Source of the DNA: Oasisia sp. SBJ-2009
Lineage: Eukaryota > Annelida > Polychaeta > Sabellida > Siboglinidae
Direction of reading: 5' to 3'
DNA length: 64,000 bases
Assembly: GCA_964017155.1 (NCBI GenBank)
Contig: OZ024867.1
Coordinates: 29,022,812-29,086,811, forward strand
Both the position numbers and the translations under genes were made by a program. The notes under the pieces are model-generated. The model did no database searches, was not told the DNA's origin, and saw nothing but the letters and a program-made list of their open reading frames with translations. Below, piece by piece: positions 32,330 through 44,600 of this stretch. Each line of letters opens with the position of its first letter. Position 1 is the stretch's first letter.

Positions 32330-32640
32330 TTGTTTGTGCGGCTGCTAGCTTGTTCTTTGCTTGAATGTTGAGTGTCCATGTTTCTGCGTGCGCCATGTGT
32401 ACGCATAAGTTGTAGGACTGTCTCTTCAAGCATGTTTCAATATCTCCCTTTAAGGCGTAGCTGTGCGTGGCTAATGTTGTCCGCCCGGCAGTAATTCTTC
32501 TTTGAATTGTCCTACCTTGTTTTTTGTCGCTGGAAGTGTCTTCATATTGCTTGATATGAGTGTTGTTGCCCTATTTTGGTGAGTCGTTTCCCATCATCAC
32601 CTTTGTTTTAGATGTGTTCATCGTGAGATTAAATTAGAAA
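32330..32640 (-). pseudogene. RTE-like LINE, reverse-transcriptase C-terminal part
   Basis: Minus-strand frames read NTSKTKVMMGNDSP, then KGDIETCLKRQSYNLCV and AETWTLNIQAKNKLAAAQ. The order KTKVM, then LKRxxYNxCV, then AETWTL..KxxxKLxAAQ is the C-terminal signature of RTE/craniate-type LINE reverse transcriptases. It continues, after an insertion, the minus-strand piece at 33480-34205. Confidence 0.7.
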
Positions 32641-32649
32641 TTCAAAGAT

Positions 32650-33130
32650 AAACTATGAACACAAATTAGGTTTTAGTACAGTACATGGCAGGACGAGTTT
32701 GTATGCGTATGTTCGAAATAAACAGAAAGGTCATGATAAGGTCGGTCCTGTAGAAGGTAGTGATGAAAACATAATAACAGAGGGATTCTTAATGGCATAC
32801 AACTTACATGAATGCTTTAGTTCGGTGTTTACCAGGGAATATACGTTTCCATTACCAGTACCAGAGACTAAGTTCGAAGGGATAGAGTCATACTATATAG
32901 GACAATTAACTGTAACCCCAATAATGGTAGCTAAGAAAAGAAATAAGGAATATGAAGTTTACTAAATCGCAAAGGAGTGGATGGGTTACCTCCTAAATTA
33001 CTATTGGAATGGTAGACCAAATTAGCATACCGCTTACATCAGTGTGTCATAAGATGAGGGAGTAGTTCCGTTAGAATGGAAGTACACGCCTAGAAGCAAG
33101 TGGCTTAACTAAACAAAGAAACCAAGAGAT
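32650..33130 (+). pseudogene. LINE fragment of another family (CR1/Jockey-like), nested
   Basis: The frame 32699-32965 reads YVRNKQKGHDKVGPVEGSDE, then ITEGFLMAYNLHECFSSVFT, LPVPETKFEG and VTPIMVAKKRNKE, followed after a frame change by KGVDGLPPKLLLE and then EWKYTP. This is the endonuclease-to-reverse-transcriptase linker and the first reverse transcriptase block of a LINE. It lies on the opposite strand to the RTE-like pieces on both sides. Confidence 0.7.
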
Positions 33131-33356
33131 AGAAAGGAGATCTGATGTTAGTGTATGTATTATTAAATGGGTATGTAAATATTGATAGAAATATTTTTCA
33201 TTGGTTAAGGAACAGAAAATAACTAGGTACCTGTAGTTCATTGGCAAATAATCAGTGGAGAGTAGACATTATAAACGTCTCATTTTCACAAAGAACATTA
33301 ATGAATGAAACATATTTTTAGCTGATTGTATATATGTTAATACATTTAATAATACA

Positions 33357-33461
33357 ATTGCCATCTACCTAATAAGGGCGGGGTACATTAAGACAGACAG
33401 GTTGGACTCTCGATAAGCCAAAAGGCTTCGTTGTCCACCTGACATCTAGGTGGCAATTGTT
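33357..33461. repeat. Short terminal-inverted-repeat element (about 105 bp)
   Basis: Begins CAATTGCCATCTACC and ends with the near complement GGTGGCAATTG. It may be a small MITE or the edge of a transposon inserted in the LINE relics. Confidence 0.4.
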
Positions 33462-33479
33462 TTCAATATTCAACTTGTT

Positions 33480-34205
33480 AGTATTGAGATCCTGATTTTC
33501 TATTTTAGCAGCTACCTTGTCTTCAATCCTCTGGTTTCCAAATCAGTCGTCGGAATATGCTTTCGACTGCTGCCCTGAAGAGCTTGGACAATATTATATC
33601 TTCCTGTCATACCCTTATCCTGACATGTATCCAGTTGCTTCCTTTATATAGGTGGATTGCCATCGAACTGTTGGTCTATATTTCCTTCAGGCGTTCGATG
33701 TACACATCTCCCATCCCCTGTTCTTTAGGCGAGGCCAATACTGTTTGAGTTTGTACTGAGTCGAAGACTTTCTCGTAGCGATGCAGAATGGGATACTCTA
33801 TTCTCTGCACTTCTCCTTCAGTTGGTTTATCACGTGGTTTTGAAATGTAGTTGTGTGTCTACTTCTGAGACCAGCTTGCTCTTGTGACTAGTTTTCTTCG
33901 AATTTCTTCTCTAACCTTTTCGTTAGTACTTTTGTGAGTACTTTATATATGTTAGATAGTAGATATATCGGACTGAAATTCGTGAGGTCTTTCATATTTC
34001 CGCAAACCCGTTCTCTAGACATGTTATTTAATATGGTATCATGGACGTAGGTGTCGGCGAGAAACTGCTTGAAGAAGAGATTGAGGCGATCAGTAGTCAC
34101 CCGAAGTGGATATTCAATGTTGAAAACTTCACCACTTTGCACGATTCCACGAAGGCTGTCATTGAGAAGACGTGCATGTTTTGTGAGTGATAACAAGCGC
34201 ATATA
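33480..34205 (-). pseudogene. RTE-like LINE, reverse-transcriptase N-terminal and middle part
   Basis: Minus strand from 34205: MKDLTNFSPIYLLSNIYKVL, TKRLEKKFEEN, then EQAGLRSRHTTT, HVINQLKEKCRE, a decayed palm region, GXGXQEDIILSKLFRAAVESI (the RQGDTISPKLF block) and FRRLIWK. These are reverse transcriptase motifs of the RTE/craniate-like group with many stops. Interrupted on the left by the 32650-33460 insertions. Confidence 0.75.
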
Positions 34206-34222
34206 TGCAAATGCCGAAAAGC

Positions 34223-34223
<1 letters not shown>

Positions 34224-34301
<78 letters not shown>
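34224..34301. repeat. (TA)n microsatellite
   Basis: A TA run of about 75 bases, 0.2 kb outside the giant inverted repeat. Confidence 0.97.
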
Positions 34302-34519
34302 TATATGAATTATTTTAAATATGCACGTATTGTTCTCAAATTACACACATTATACATATCACACACATGTATACATATATCATACATGTAATATGTGTAG
34401 CATACGTTATCGATGAAGTGCATGCTATAAAATAGGTTCATGTAATATACGTAATATTAATTATATATTTTATACCCTACATGCACTGCATATATATCAT
34501 ACACTATGTGCTACATTGC

Positions 34520-34808
34520 ACGTAAGTAGTAATATAGGGTCCTATCGTGATACGGTTGCCGCGCCGCGGAGGAATTCGGTGGAATTCCCCCGGAGGTCAA
34601 GGTCACCATGATAAAAGATAGGGAAAAGGGTCAAAGGTCAACATTTTGCGCCGGTTTGCGCCGGTGGAAAATTAAGAAAAATTATTCTGGCGCTTTTTTG
34701 GTGGAATTCCTCCCGTCAAGTGGCGCCATCTGGCAGTTCATGAACTAGTGGTGCCGCCTGGTGGACAAGTCACGAACTAATACTACGCAAATTCGTGCGT
34801 CTTATTGT
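34520..34808 (+). repeat. Foldback terminal module, left
   Basis: Contains CGTGATACGGTTGCCGCGCC, GGAATTC repeated three times and AAGTGGCGCCATCTGGCAG. The reverse complement lies at 46888-47177 with scattered substitutions. Confidence 0.9.
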
Positions 34809-36075
34809 TTAAAGTGACATCTCCTGGCGGATAGGTCGTGCATTAGTGTCGCCCCTTACGGACAGTTCACGAACTAGTACTATCCAAAATTCGTGTGTCT
34901 TATTTTTTAAATTACGTCAAAATGGCGTTAGGGTTTATGTAGCGTCCCTCGCGGATAAATAACGAATTATAAACTCGGTGAAAGAACAGGTGGCGTCATC
35001 TGACGGATACGTATTCGGCTAATCGATCACGTGACTTAATATTGTACTCTATGACTTCGCTGATTTTTTCATTCCACTCGATACAATGTTGCAATAAAAC
35101 GGTGCGCTTATACGAGAAATAGCATTCTTGTAACAATGCATCGTCGTGTCAGCGTCCATATTTGTCGAGTTGTCATTGGTTGTAACGCCTCGATCCGTCC
35201 ACGTGAATACTCAAGAGGTCAGGACGCTAACCTGGCGAGCGTTTTCATTGGCTGTTGCACACGAAGAATATTTTTCTTGTCTGCATGTCTGCGCATGCGC
35301 GACTGTGTGTGTGTGTGTCTGTGTGTGTGTGTGTCTATGCGTACGCATGCGTGTGCGTGTGCGTGTCGTGTCTGCGTGTCTGCGTGTCTGCGTGTCTGCG
35401 TGTCTGCGTGTCTGCGTGTCTGCGTGTCTGCGTGTCTGCGTGTCTGCGTGTCTGCGTGTCTGCGTGTCTGCGTGTCTGCGTGTCTGCGTGTCTGCGTGTC
35501 TGCGTGTCTGCGTGTCTGCGTGTCTGCGTGTCTGCGTGTCTGCGTGTCTGCGTGTCTGCGTGTCTGCGTGTCTGCGTGTCTGCGTGTCTGCGTGTCTGCG
35601 TGTATTCGTGTCTGCGTGTCTTCGTGTTTGGGCGTCTGCGTGTCTGCGTGTCTGCGTGTTTGCGTGTATGCGTGTCTGCGTGTCTGTGTGTCTGCGCGTC
35701 TGCGCGTCTGCGCGTCTGCGCGTCTGCGCGTCTGCGCGTCTGCGCGTCTGCGCGTCTGTGCGTGCGTGTATGTGTGCGTGTGTGCGTATGTGCGTATGTG
35801 CGTATGTGCGTATGTGTGTATGTGTACGTAAGTGCGTATGTTCGTATGTGCGTATGTGCTTATGTGTGTATATGTGCGTATGTGTATATGTGTAAAAACA
35901 GGTAAAATTGACAAAGTGATGGCGGTGAAACGCTGAAAAAGTTGCGAAATGGTACAAAGTTGCCACATGGAGTTAGTAAAATATGAAAAACATGACAAAG
36001 TTATGGCATTTAAACACTAAAAACACGTAACATTGACAAAGTGATGGTGGTGAAACGCTGAAAAAGTTGTGAAGT
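34809..36075 (+). repeat. Left-arm-only segment with octamer minisatellite
   Basis: This 1.27-kb segment has no counterpart in the right arm, where TTGTTTA joins GTGGTAC directly (minus-strand reading). It contains about 390 bases of TGTCTGCG octamers (35369-35758) flanked by GTGTGCGTA-type repeats. The long arginine/cysteine frames are repeat artefacts. It also contains one extra 120-bp unit at the inner edge. Confidence 0.9.
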
Positions 36076-37740
36076 GGTACAACGTTGGCACACCAAGTTA
36101 GTAAAATATGAAAAACATGACAAAGTTTGGCGTAGAATATAAAATATACTATTTTACTTCAAGTTACAAGAATAACTTAGTTAAATTTGTGAAAACACCA
36201 CCTGTGTAACGCAATGAAACGGTGAAACGTTACGAAATGGAACGAGATGTGCACACTGGCTCAGTGAAATAAGATAAGTTGGCAGGGTTATTGCGTGGAA
36301 ACTTTAAATAGCACTAATTTTTAACGTTATCACTATGATTGAATGTGTAATTTTGCAAGAAATTGTGTTATTGACCTGATGTGACCCGACATTTTTACGG
36401 AAGTTGCGTTTTGCACGTTGCAGGAAGAGTCATTTTAACGGAAGTTATGGTCTGCGCATGACATAAAACTATCCTAGTCTCGTGTGTATGGATTGGGCAA
36501 CGACAAGTTATAGCATGTAAACATTAAAATACATGAAATTGACAAAGTCATGACGGTGAAACGCTAAAAATATGTGAAATGGTATAAGGTTGGTGCACCG
36601 TGTGAGTAAAATATGACAAACTTGACAAAGTTATGGTATGTAAACCCTAAAAATAAGTGAAATTGACAAAGTGATGGCGGTGAAACGCTGAAAAAGTTGT
36701 GAATGATACAAAGTTGGTGCACCGATTTGGTAAAATATGAAAAACTTGACAAAGTTATGGTGTTGAAACAGAAAAATATTCCATTTTACTACAAGTTACA
36801 AGAATAAGTTAGATAAATTAGTAAAAAAAAACACTACCTGTGTAACACAATGAAACGGGTGAAACGGTACGAAATGGAACGAGGTTAGCAAACCGACTTA
36901 GCAGAATATGAGAAACTTGCCAAAGTTATAGCATGTAAACACTAAAAATACGTGAAATTGACAAAGTCATAGCGGTGAAACGCTGAAAAGTTGTGTAATA
37001 GTGCAAAGGTTGGTACCCCGAGTTAGTAAAATATGAAAAACATGACAAAGTTATGGCATGTAAACAATAAAAACACGTAAAATTGACAAAGTGATGGCGG
37101 TGAAACGCTGAAAAAGTTGTGAAGTGGTAAAAAGTTGACACACCGAGTTAGTAAAATATGAAATAACTTGACAAAGTTATGACGTAGAATAGAAAAATAT
37201 TCTATTTACTACAAATTACAAGACTAACTTAGTTAAATTTGTTAAAACAGCACATGTCTAACGCAATGACACGGTGACATGGAGATAGCACACTGACTCA
37301 GGCAAATAAGAAAACTTGTCAAGGTTATCGTGTTGAAAACATTAAATGGCACTAGTTTTTAACGTTATGACTATGGTCGAAGGTGTAATTTTGCAAGAAA
37401 TTGTGTTACGGACCTGATCTGACCCACCATTTTTACGGAAGTTGTGTTTTCCACGTGATAGGAAGCGTCATTTTAACGGAAGTTATGGTTTGCACTTGAC
37501 ATAAAACTGTCCTAGCCTCGTGTGTATTGGTTGCACAACGACATATATTGCCTACGTGGAGAACGAACACATTCTAGTTGACCTACATACGGGTCAACAC
37601 GCGTGCGCACTCACGACATAATTATGTAAGTTGCTTATGTGGGGAACGCGATCTGTGTGTACTACATAATGGACATGTGATGATATGGCCGTATGAATAA
37701 ACATGTTCAGACTTGCGAAGGAAAGGCCACTACGTGACAG
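36076..37740 (+). repeat. Foldback 120-bp tandem-repeat domain, left
   Basis: Repeated units carry TTGACAAAGTGATGGCGGTG, AAACGCTGAAAAAGTTGTG and AGTAAAATATGAAAAAC. Interspersed longer units contain GTTACAAGAATAACTTAGTT, ACGGAAGTT and TAACGTTATCACTATG. The right-arm counterpart is 45226-46887. Confidence 0.88.
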
Positions 37741-38050
37741 ATACAATGTATTACGTTGTTTTTTATTTACTGCTTGTTGCCTAGCAACCTATTGTTGAAC
37801 CGGTGACTTACAGTAGCAAGTGGCACAGCACAGGAGGGAGAACGGTGGATGGTTAGTATGTCCTCCCTATCGTAGCGTAGTGCACCAACCACTTGCAACA
37901 TTACAACGTCGTCCCCTGCTGACTGATCCAGTGTTCCTCGACGAGAGCACATCAACCGACTGACCTGCTAGGGAGGCAGCAAGCTTGGCTTTGGGTAGAT
38001 AGACACCCCCGTGTTGCACCCACACTGGTAATGAAGGACCAGATAGATAC
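37741..38050 (+). repeat. Foldback single-copy block, left
   Basis: About 0.3 kb of ordinary base composition, nearly identical to the reverse complement of 44927-45225. Short overlapping frames exist on both strands, but there is no start, splice site or motif supporting a gene. Confidence 0.85.
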
Positions 38051-39500
38051 AAAACATAAAGCAACATGTTAAAATAATATAACATAATATAACACAACAC
38101 AACATAATAAAATTAAATAACATAACATAAAGCAACATATTAAAATAACATAACGTAATGTAACACAACGTAATAAAATAATATAACATAACGTAAAGCA
38201 ACATAATAAAATAACGTAATAAAACATAAAGTAAAATAAAATAATATGAACTGAAATAAATTACTATAACTAAACATAAAATGAAATAAGGCGAAATAAA
38301 ATAAAGTAATACAACATAACACAACATAGCATAATGTAATATAACATAACATAAAGCAACATAATAAAATAAAATAACATAAAATGATAGACATTATGAA
38401 AAGCAACATAGTAAAATAAAAAAATAAAATAATGGAACATAACATAAAGCAACATAATAAAGTAAAATAAAATACGTAATAAAACAGAACATAACATAAT
38501 ATGATGTAACATAACATAACTTAACATAAAACAACATAACCAAATTAAACAACATCAAGTAATATAACACAAAATAAAATGAAATAAGGCGAAATAAAAT
38601 AAATTACAATCATATAACAACAGAACATAACATAACATAATATAATACAACAACATAACGTAACATAAAGCAACATAATAAAATATTATAACACAATATA
38701 ATAATAAAATAATATAACATAACATAAAGCAACATAATAAAATAAAATTAACAGAACAAAACATAATACAACAACATAACGTAAAATAAAACAACATAAT
38801 AAAATAAAATAATAGAACATAACATAAAGCAACATAATAAAATTAAATAATATAACATAATATAACACAACATAATAAAATAAAATAATATAACAACTTA
38901 AAGCAACATAATAAAATAAAATAAATAAAAATAACATAAAGCAACATAATAAAATAACATAACATAATGTAACACAGCGAAATAAAATAAAGTACAATAA
39001 TATAACAACAGAACATAACATAATATAATACAACAACATAACGTAACATAAAGCAACATAATAAAATAATATAATACAATATAATAATAAAATAATATCA
39101 CATAACATAAAGCAACATAATAAAATAAAATTAACAGAACAAAACATAATACAACAACATAGCGTAAAATAAAACAACATAATAAAATAAAATAATAGAA
39201 CATAACATAAATCAACATCATAACATTAAATAATATAACATAATATAACACAACATAATAAAATTAAATAATATAATAACTTAAAGCAACATAATAAAAT
39301 AAATTAAAATAACACAAAGCAACATAATAAAATTACATACCATTATGTAACACAACATAATAAAATTAAATAATATAACACAACATAAAGCAAAATAATA
39401 AAATAAAATAACAATAAAAATAAAGTAAAATTAAATAATATGAACTGAAATACATTAATATAACTAAATGTAAAAATGAAATAAGGCGAAATAAATACAA
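38051..39500 (+). repeat. Foldback AT-rich array, left (ATAACATAAAGCAACATAAT type)
   Basis: Irregular tandem array of AACATAA, AAATAAA and GCAACATAATAAAATAA units, with higher-order units of a few hundred bases. The right counterpart 42785-44926 is about 0.7 kb longer, so copy number changed after the arms formed. Confidence 0.9.
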
Positions 39501-40440
39501 AACCAATTTTTTTTACAAACACGTTATGTTTACAAAACAAAATACAAAGCAGAAAGTTTACAAAACAAAACAAAAGTTTACAAACACGTTATGTTTACAA
39601 AACAAAATACAAAACAAAAGTTTACAAGCACGTTATGTTTACAAAACAAAACAAATGTTTACAAACACGTTATGTTTACTAAACAAAAATTTACAGGCAT
39701 GTTATGTTTATAAAACAAAACAAAAGTTTACATACAAGTTATATTTACAAAACAAAATACAAAACAGAAAGTGTACACAACAAAACTAAAGTTTACATAC
39801 AAGTTACGTTTACAAAACAATATACAAAACAGAAAGTTTACAAAACAAAACTAAAGTTTACATACAAGTTATGTTTATAAAACAAGTTATGTTTACAAAA
39901 CTAAATACAAAACAAAAGTTTACATACAAGTTATGTTTATAAAACAAGTTATGTTTACAAAACAAAATACAAAACAAAAGTTTACAAACACGTTATGTTT
40001 ACAAAACAAAACAAATGTTTACAACACAAATGTTTACAAAACAAAAACTTTACAAACACGTTATGTTTACAAAACAAAATACAAAACAAAAGTGTACAAG
40101 CACGTTATGTTTACAAAACAAAACAAAACAAAACAAAACAAAACAAATTTTTACAACACAAATATTTACAAAACAAAAGTTTACAACACAAATGTTTATA
40201 AAACAAAACAAAACAAAACAAAATATTTACAGACAAGTTATATTTACAAACCAAACGTTTACAAAGCAACAGTTTTACAAACACGTTATGTTTACAAAAC
40301 CAAAACAAAACAAAATGTTTACAGACAAGTTATATTTACAAAACAAACAAATGTTTACAAAACAAACGTTTTACAAACACGTTATGTTTACAAAACATAA
40401 ACAAAACAAAAGTTACAAACATATGTTTATAAAACAAAAC
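39501..40440 (+). repeat. Foldback TTTACAAAACAAAA array, left
   Basis: Units of about 30 to 40 bases combining TTTACAAAACAAAA, ACACGTTATG and ATACAAGTTATG. The counterpart is 41879-42784. Confidence 0.9.
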
Positions 40441-40651
40441 AATGTGCTAACCTCCATTTCGTAACGTTTCACTGTTTCATTACGTTAGACAGGTGGTGTT
40501 TTCACAAATTGAAATAAGTTATTCTTGTAACTTGTAGTAAAATGGAATATATTTCTGTTTCGACGCGATAAACTCAAGTTTTCATATTTTACTATGTCTG
40601 CGTGCCAACTTTGTATCATTTCACTACTTTTTTGCGCTTCACCACCATGAC
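40441..40651 (+). repeat. Foldback inner module, left
   Basis: Contains CGTAACGTTTCACTGTTTCA and TTATTCTTGTAACTTGTAGT, i.e. a unit of the outer 120-bp domain in the orientation opposite to that domain in the same arm. The counterpart is 41645-41878. Confidence 0.85.
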
Positions 40652-41644
40652 TTTGTCAATTTGACGTATTTTTCTAAGTCATCGCTAACCCCATCTAGCG
40701 CATAACCCCAATGCTATTAAAATTTGACATCAAACTCCGCTCCGCGAAGTTTGATTTCAAATCGATCAGGTAAATCCAACTTTTTGCTGTGTCTAACCCT
40801 AGTTAGTTGTTGTTTTGTCCGCTAGATGGCGTTGGCGTCTAATGTAGTGTTGGGGTTATCCGCTAGATGGCCCTAGCGTATAATGTAACGTTAGGGTTAT
40901 CCGCTAGATGGGCTGTCGTATAATGTAGCATTCGGTTATCCGCTAGATGGGGTTAGCGTCTAATGTAGCATTGGGGTTATGCGCTAGATGGGATTAGCGT
41001 CTAGCATGGTGAGGTCGCAAACGAATATGTTATCATAAACCAACATTGTTCTAGATTTGGTTGGGAATTTATGATAATGACTTAGTAAAATACGAATACT
41101 TGACATAATTATCACATCAATAACGTTAAGTTATGTTATGGCTGTGGTCGAGACCACCATTTTCCCGGAAGTTGTGTTTTACACGTGAGAGGAGTCATAC
41201 GTTTGATGGAAGTTATGTTTTTGCACGTGACCAGAAGCTTCGTTGTTTACTGAAGTTACGTTTTACACGTGGTAGGAGCCCATTTTGACAGAAGTTGTGA
41301 TACGAATATGGCCTGAAGTGGAAATATTCCTCTTTCTATGTTGTTAAGTCGCTAAATGTTATGAAATTACCACGTTGACATTAGTAAAATACCAATATTT
41401 GCGACGGTTATGGCCTCGAAACACAAAAATGTATGTGATTGTTGTGACCGAAGCCGCCATTTTACAATAATTAATGTTATGGACTTAGTAGAAGCCATAG
41501 TTTTCTAAGTCAAACCCAAATTAGTGGCTGTTTTTCCGCTGGATAGGACTAGCGTCTAGCGTAGTGTGAGAGTTTTCTGCTAGGTGGCATACGTTTTTAA
41601 AGAAGTGACGTCGCAACCCAATATTTTTCTAGGTTGTTCACGGT
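40652..41644. repeat. Foldback loop with 41-bp tandem repeats
   Basis: The unpaired centre of the inverted repeat. At 40815-41010 five units of about 41 bases share TTATCCGCTAGATGG and GCGTCTAATGTAGC. Further right are spaced blocks GGAAGTT(G/A)TGTTTTACACGTG. No open frame above chance and no RNA-gene promoter seen. Confidence 0.8.
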
Positions 41645-44600
41645 GTCATGGTGGTGAAACGCTGAAAAGTAGTGAAATGATACAAAGTTGGCACGCAGAC
41701 ATAGTAAAATATGAAAACTTGACAAGTTTATCGCGTCGAAACAGAAAAATATTCCATTTTACTACAAGTTACAAGAATAACTTAGTTAAATTTGTGAAAA
41801 CACCACCTGTCTAACGTAATGAAACAGTGAAACGTTACGAAATGGAACGAGGTTAGCACATTGTTTTGTTTTATAAACATATGTTTGTAAACTTTTGTTT
41901 TGTTTTTGTTTTGTAAACATAACGTGTTTGTAAAACATTTGTTTTGTAAACATTTGTTTGTTTTGTAAACATAACTTGTCTGTAAACATTTTGTTTTGTT
42001 TTGGTTTTGTAAACATAACGTGTTTGTAAAACTTTTGCTTTGTAAACGTTTGGTTTGTAAATATAACTTGCCTGTAAACATTTTGTTTTGTTTTGTTTTA
42101 TAAACATTTGTGTTGTAAACTTTTGTTTTGTAAACATTTGTGTTGTAAACATTTGTTTTGTTTTGTTTTGTAAACATAACGTGCTTGTAAACTTTTGTTT
42201 TGTATTTTGTTTTGTAAACATAACTTGTTTGTAAAGTTTTTGTTTTGTAAACATTTGTGTTGTAAACATTTGTTTTGTTTTGTAAACATAACGTGTTTGT
42301 AAACTTTTGTTTTGTATTTTGTTTTGTAAACATAACTTGTTTTATAAACATAACTTGTATATAAACTTTTGTTTTGTATTTAGTTTTGGAAACATAACTT
42401 GTTTTATAAACATAACTTGTATGTAAACTTTTGTTTTGCTTTGTAAACTTTCTGTTTTGTATTTTGTTTTGTAAACGTAACTTGTATGTCAACTTTAGTT
42501 TTGTTTTGTAAACTTTCTGTTTTGTATTTTGTTTTGTAAATATAACTTGTATATACACTTTTGTTTTGTTTTATAAACATAACTTACCTGTACATTTTTG
42601 TTTAGTAAACATAACGTGTTTGTAAACATTTGTTTTGTTTTTAAACATAACGAGCTTGTAAACTTTTGTTTTGTATTTTGTTTTGTAAACATAACGTGTT
42701 TGTAAACTTTTGTTTTGTTTTGTAAACTTTCTGCTTTGTATTTTGTTTTGTAAATATAACGTGTTTGTAAAAAAAATTGATTTTGTATTTATTTCGCCTT
42801 ATTTCATTTTTACATTTAGTTATATTAATTTATTTCAGTTCATATTATTTTATTTTATTTTATTTTATTTTATTTTATTTTATTTTTATTTTTATTTTTA
42901 TTTTATTTTATTATGTTGTGTTACATTATGTTATGTTATTTTATTATGTTGCTTTATGTTATTTTAATTTATTTTATTATGTTGCTTTAAGTTGTTATAT
43001 TATTTTATTTTATTATGTTGTGTTATATTATGTTATATTATTTTATTTTATTATGTTGCTTTATATTATGTTCTATTCTTTTATTTTATTATGTTGTGTT
43101 ACATTATGTTATGTTATTTTATTTTGTTGCTTTATGTTATTTTAATTTATTTAATTTTATTATGTTGCTTTAAGTTGTTATATTATTTTATTTTATTATG
43201 TTGTGTTATATTATGTTATATTATTTAATTTTATTATGTTGCTTTATGTTATGTTCTATTATTTTATTTTATTATGTTGTTTTATTTGACGTTATGTTGT
43301 TGTATTATGTTTTGTTCTGTTAATTTTATTTTATTATGTTGCTTTATGTTATGTTATATTATTTTATTATTAAATTGTGTTATAATATTTTATTATGTTG
43401 CTTTATGTTACGTTATGTTGTTGTATTATATTATGTTATGTTATGTTCTGTTGTTATATTATTGTACTTTATTTTATTTCGCCTTATTTCATTTTATTTT
43501 GTGTTATATTACTTTATGTTATTTAATTTGGTTATGTTGTTTTCTGTTAAGTTATGTTATGTTACATCATATTATGTTATGTTCTGTTTTATTACGTATT
43601 TTATTTTACTTTATTATGTTGCTTTATGTTATGTTCTATTATTTTATTTTATTATGTTGTTTTATTTTACGTTATGTTGTTGTATTATGTTTTGTTCTGT
43701 TAATTTTATTTTATTATGTTGCTTTATGTTATGTGATATTATTTTATTATTATATTGTGTTATATTATTTTATTATGTTGCTTTATGTTACGTTATGTTG
43801 TTGTATTATATTATGTTATGTTATGTTCTGTTATTATATTATTGTAATTTATTTTATTTCGCTGTGTTACATGATGTTATGTTATTTTATTATGTTGCTT
43901 TATGTTATTTTAATTTATTTTATTTTATTATGTTGCTTTATGTTGTTATATTATTTTATTTTATTATGTTGTGTTATATTATGTTATATTATTAAATTTT
44001 ATTATGTTGCTTTATATTATGTTCTATTATTTTATTTTATTATGTTGTGTTACATTATGTTATGTTATTTTATTTTATTATCTTGCTTTATGTTATTTTA
44101 ATTTATATTATGTTATATTATAAAATTTTATTTTGTTGCTTTATGTTATTTTCTATTATTTTATTTTATTATGTTGTTTTATTTTACGTTATGTTGTTGT
44201 ATTATGTTTTGTTCTGTTAATTTTATTTTATTATGTTGCTTTATGTTATATTATTTTATTATTATATTGTGTTATATTATTTTATGATGTTGCTTTCTGT
44301 TACGTTATGTTGTTGTATTATATTATGCTATGTTATGTTCTGTTGTTATATTATTGTACTTTATTTTATTTCGCCTTATTTAATTTTATTTTGTGTTATA
44401 TTACTTTATGTTGTTTAATTTGGTTATGTTGTTTTATGTTAAGTTATGTTATGTTACATCATATTATGTTATCTGTTTTATTACGTATTTTATTTTACTT
44501 TGTTATGTTGCTTTATGTTATGTTCTATTATTTTGTTATTTTATTTTACTATGTTGCTTTTCATAATGTCTATCATTTTATGTTATTTTATTTTAATTTA

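Noticed and set aside
35136..35998. Cys/Arg-rich frames of about 250 codons
   Set aside because: They translate the TGTCTGCG octamer minisatellite and its flanks on both strands.
37741..38050. A gene in the single-copy block of the foldback arms (frames such as QHGGVYLPKAKLAASLAGQS)
   Set aside because: Short frames exist on both strands with no start, splice site or motif; conservation between arms is explained by the shared origin of the arms.
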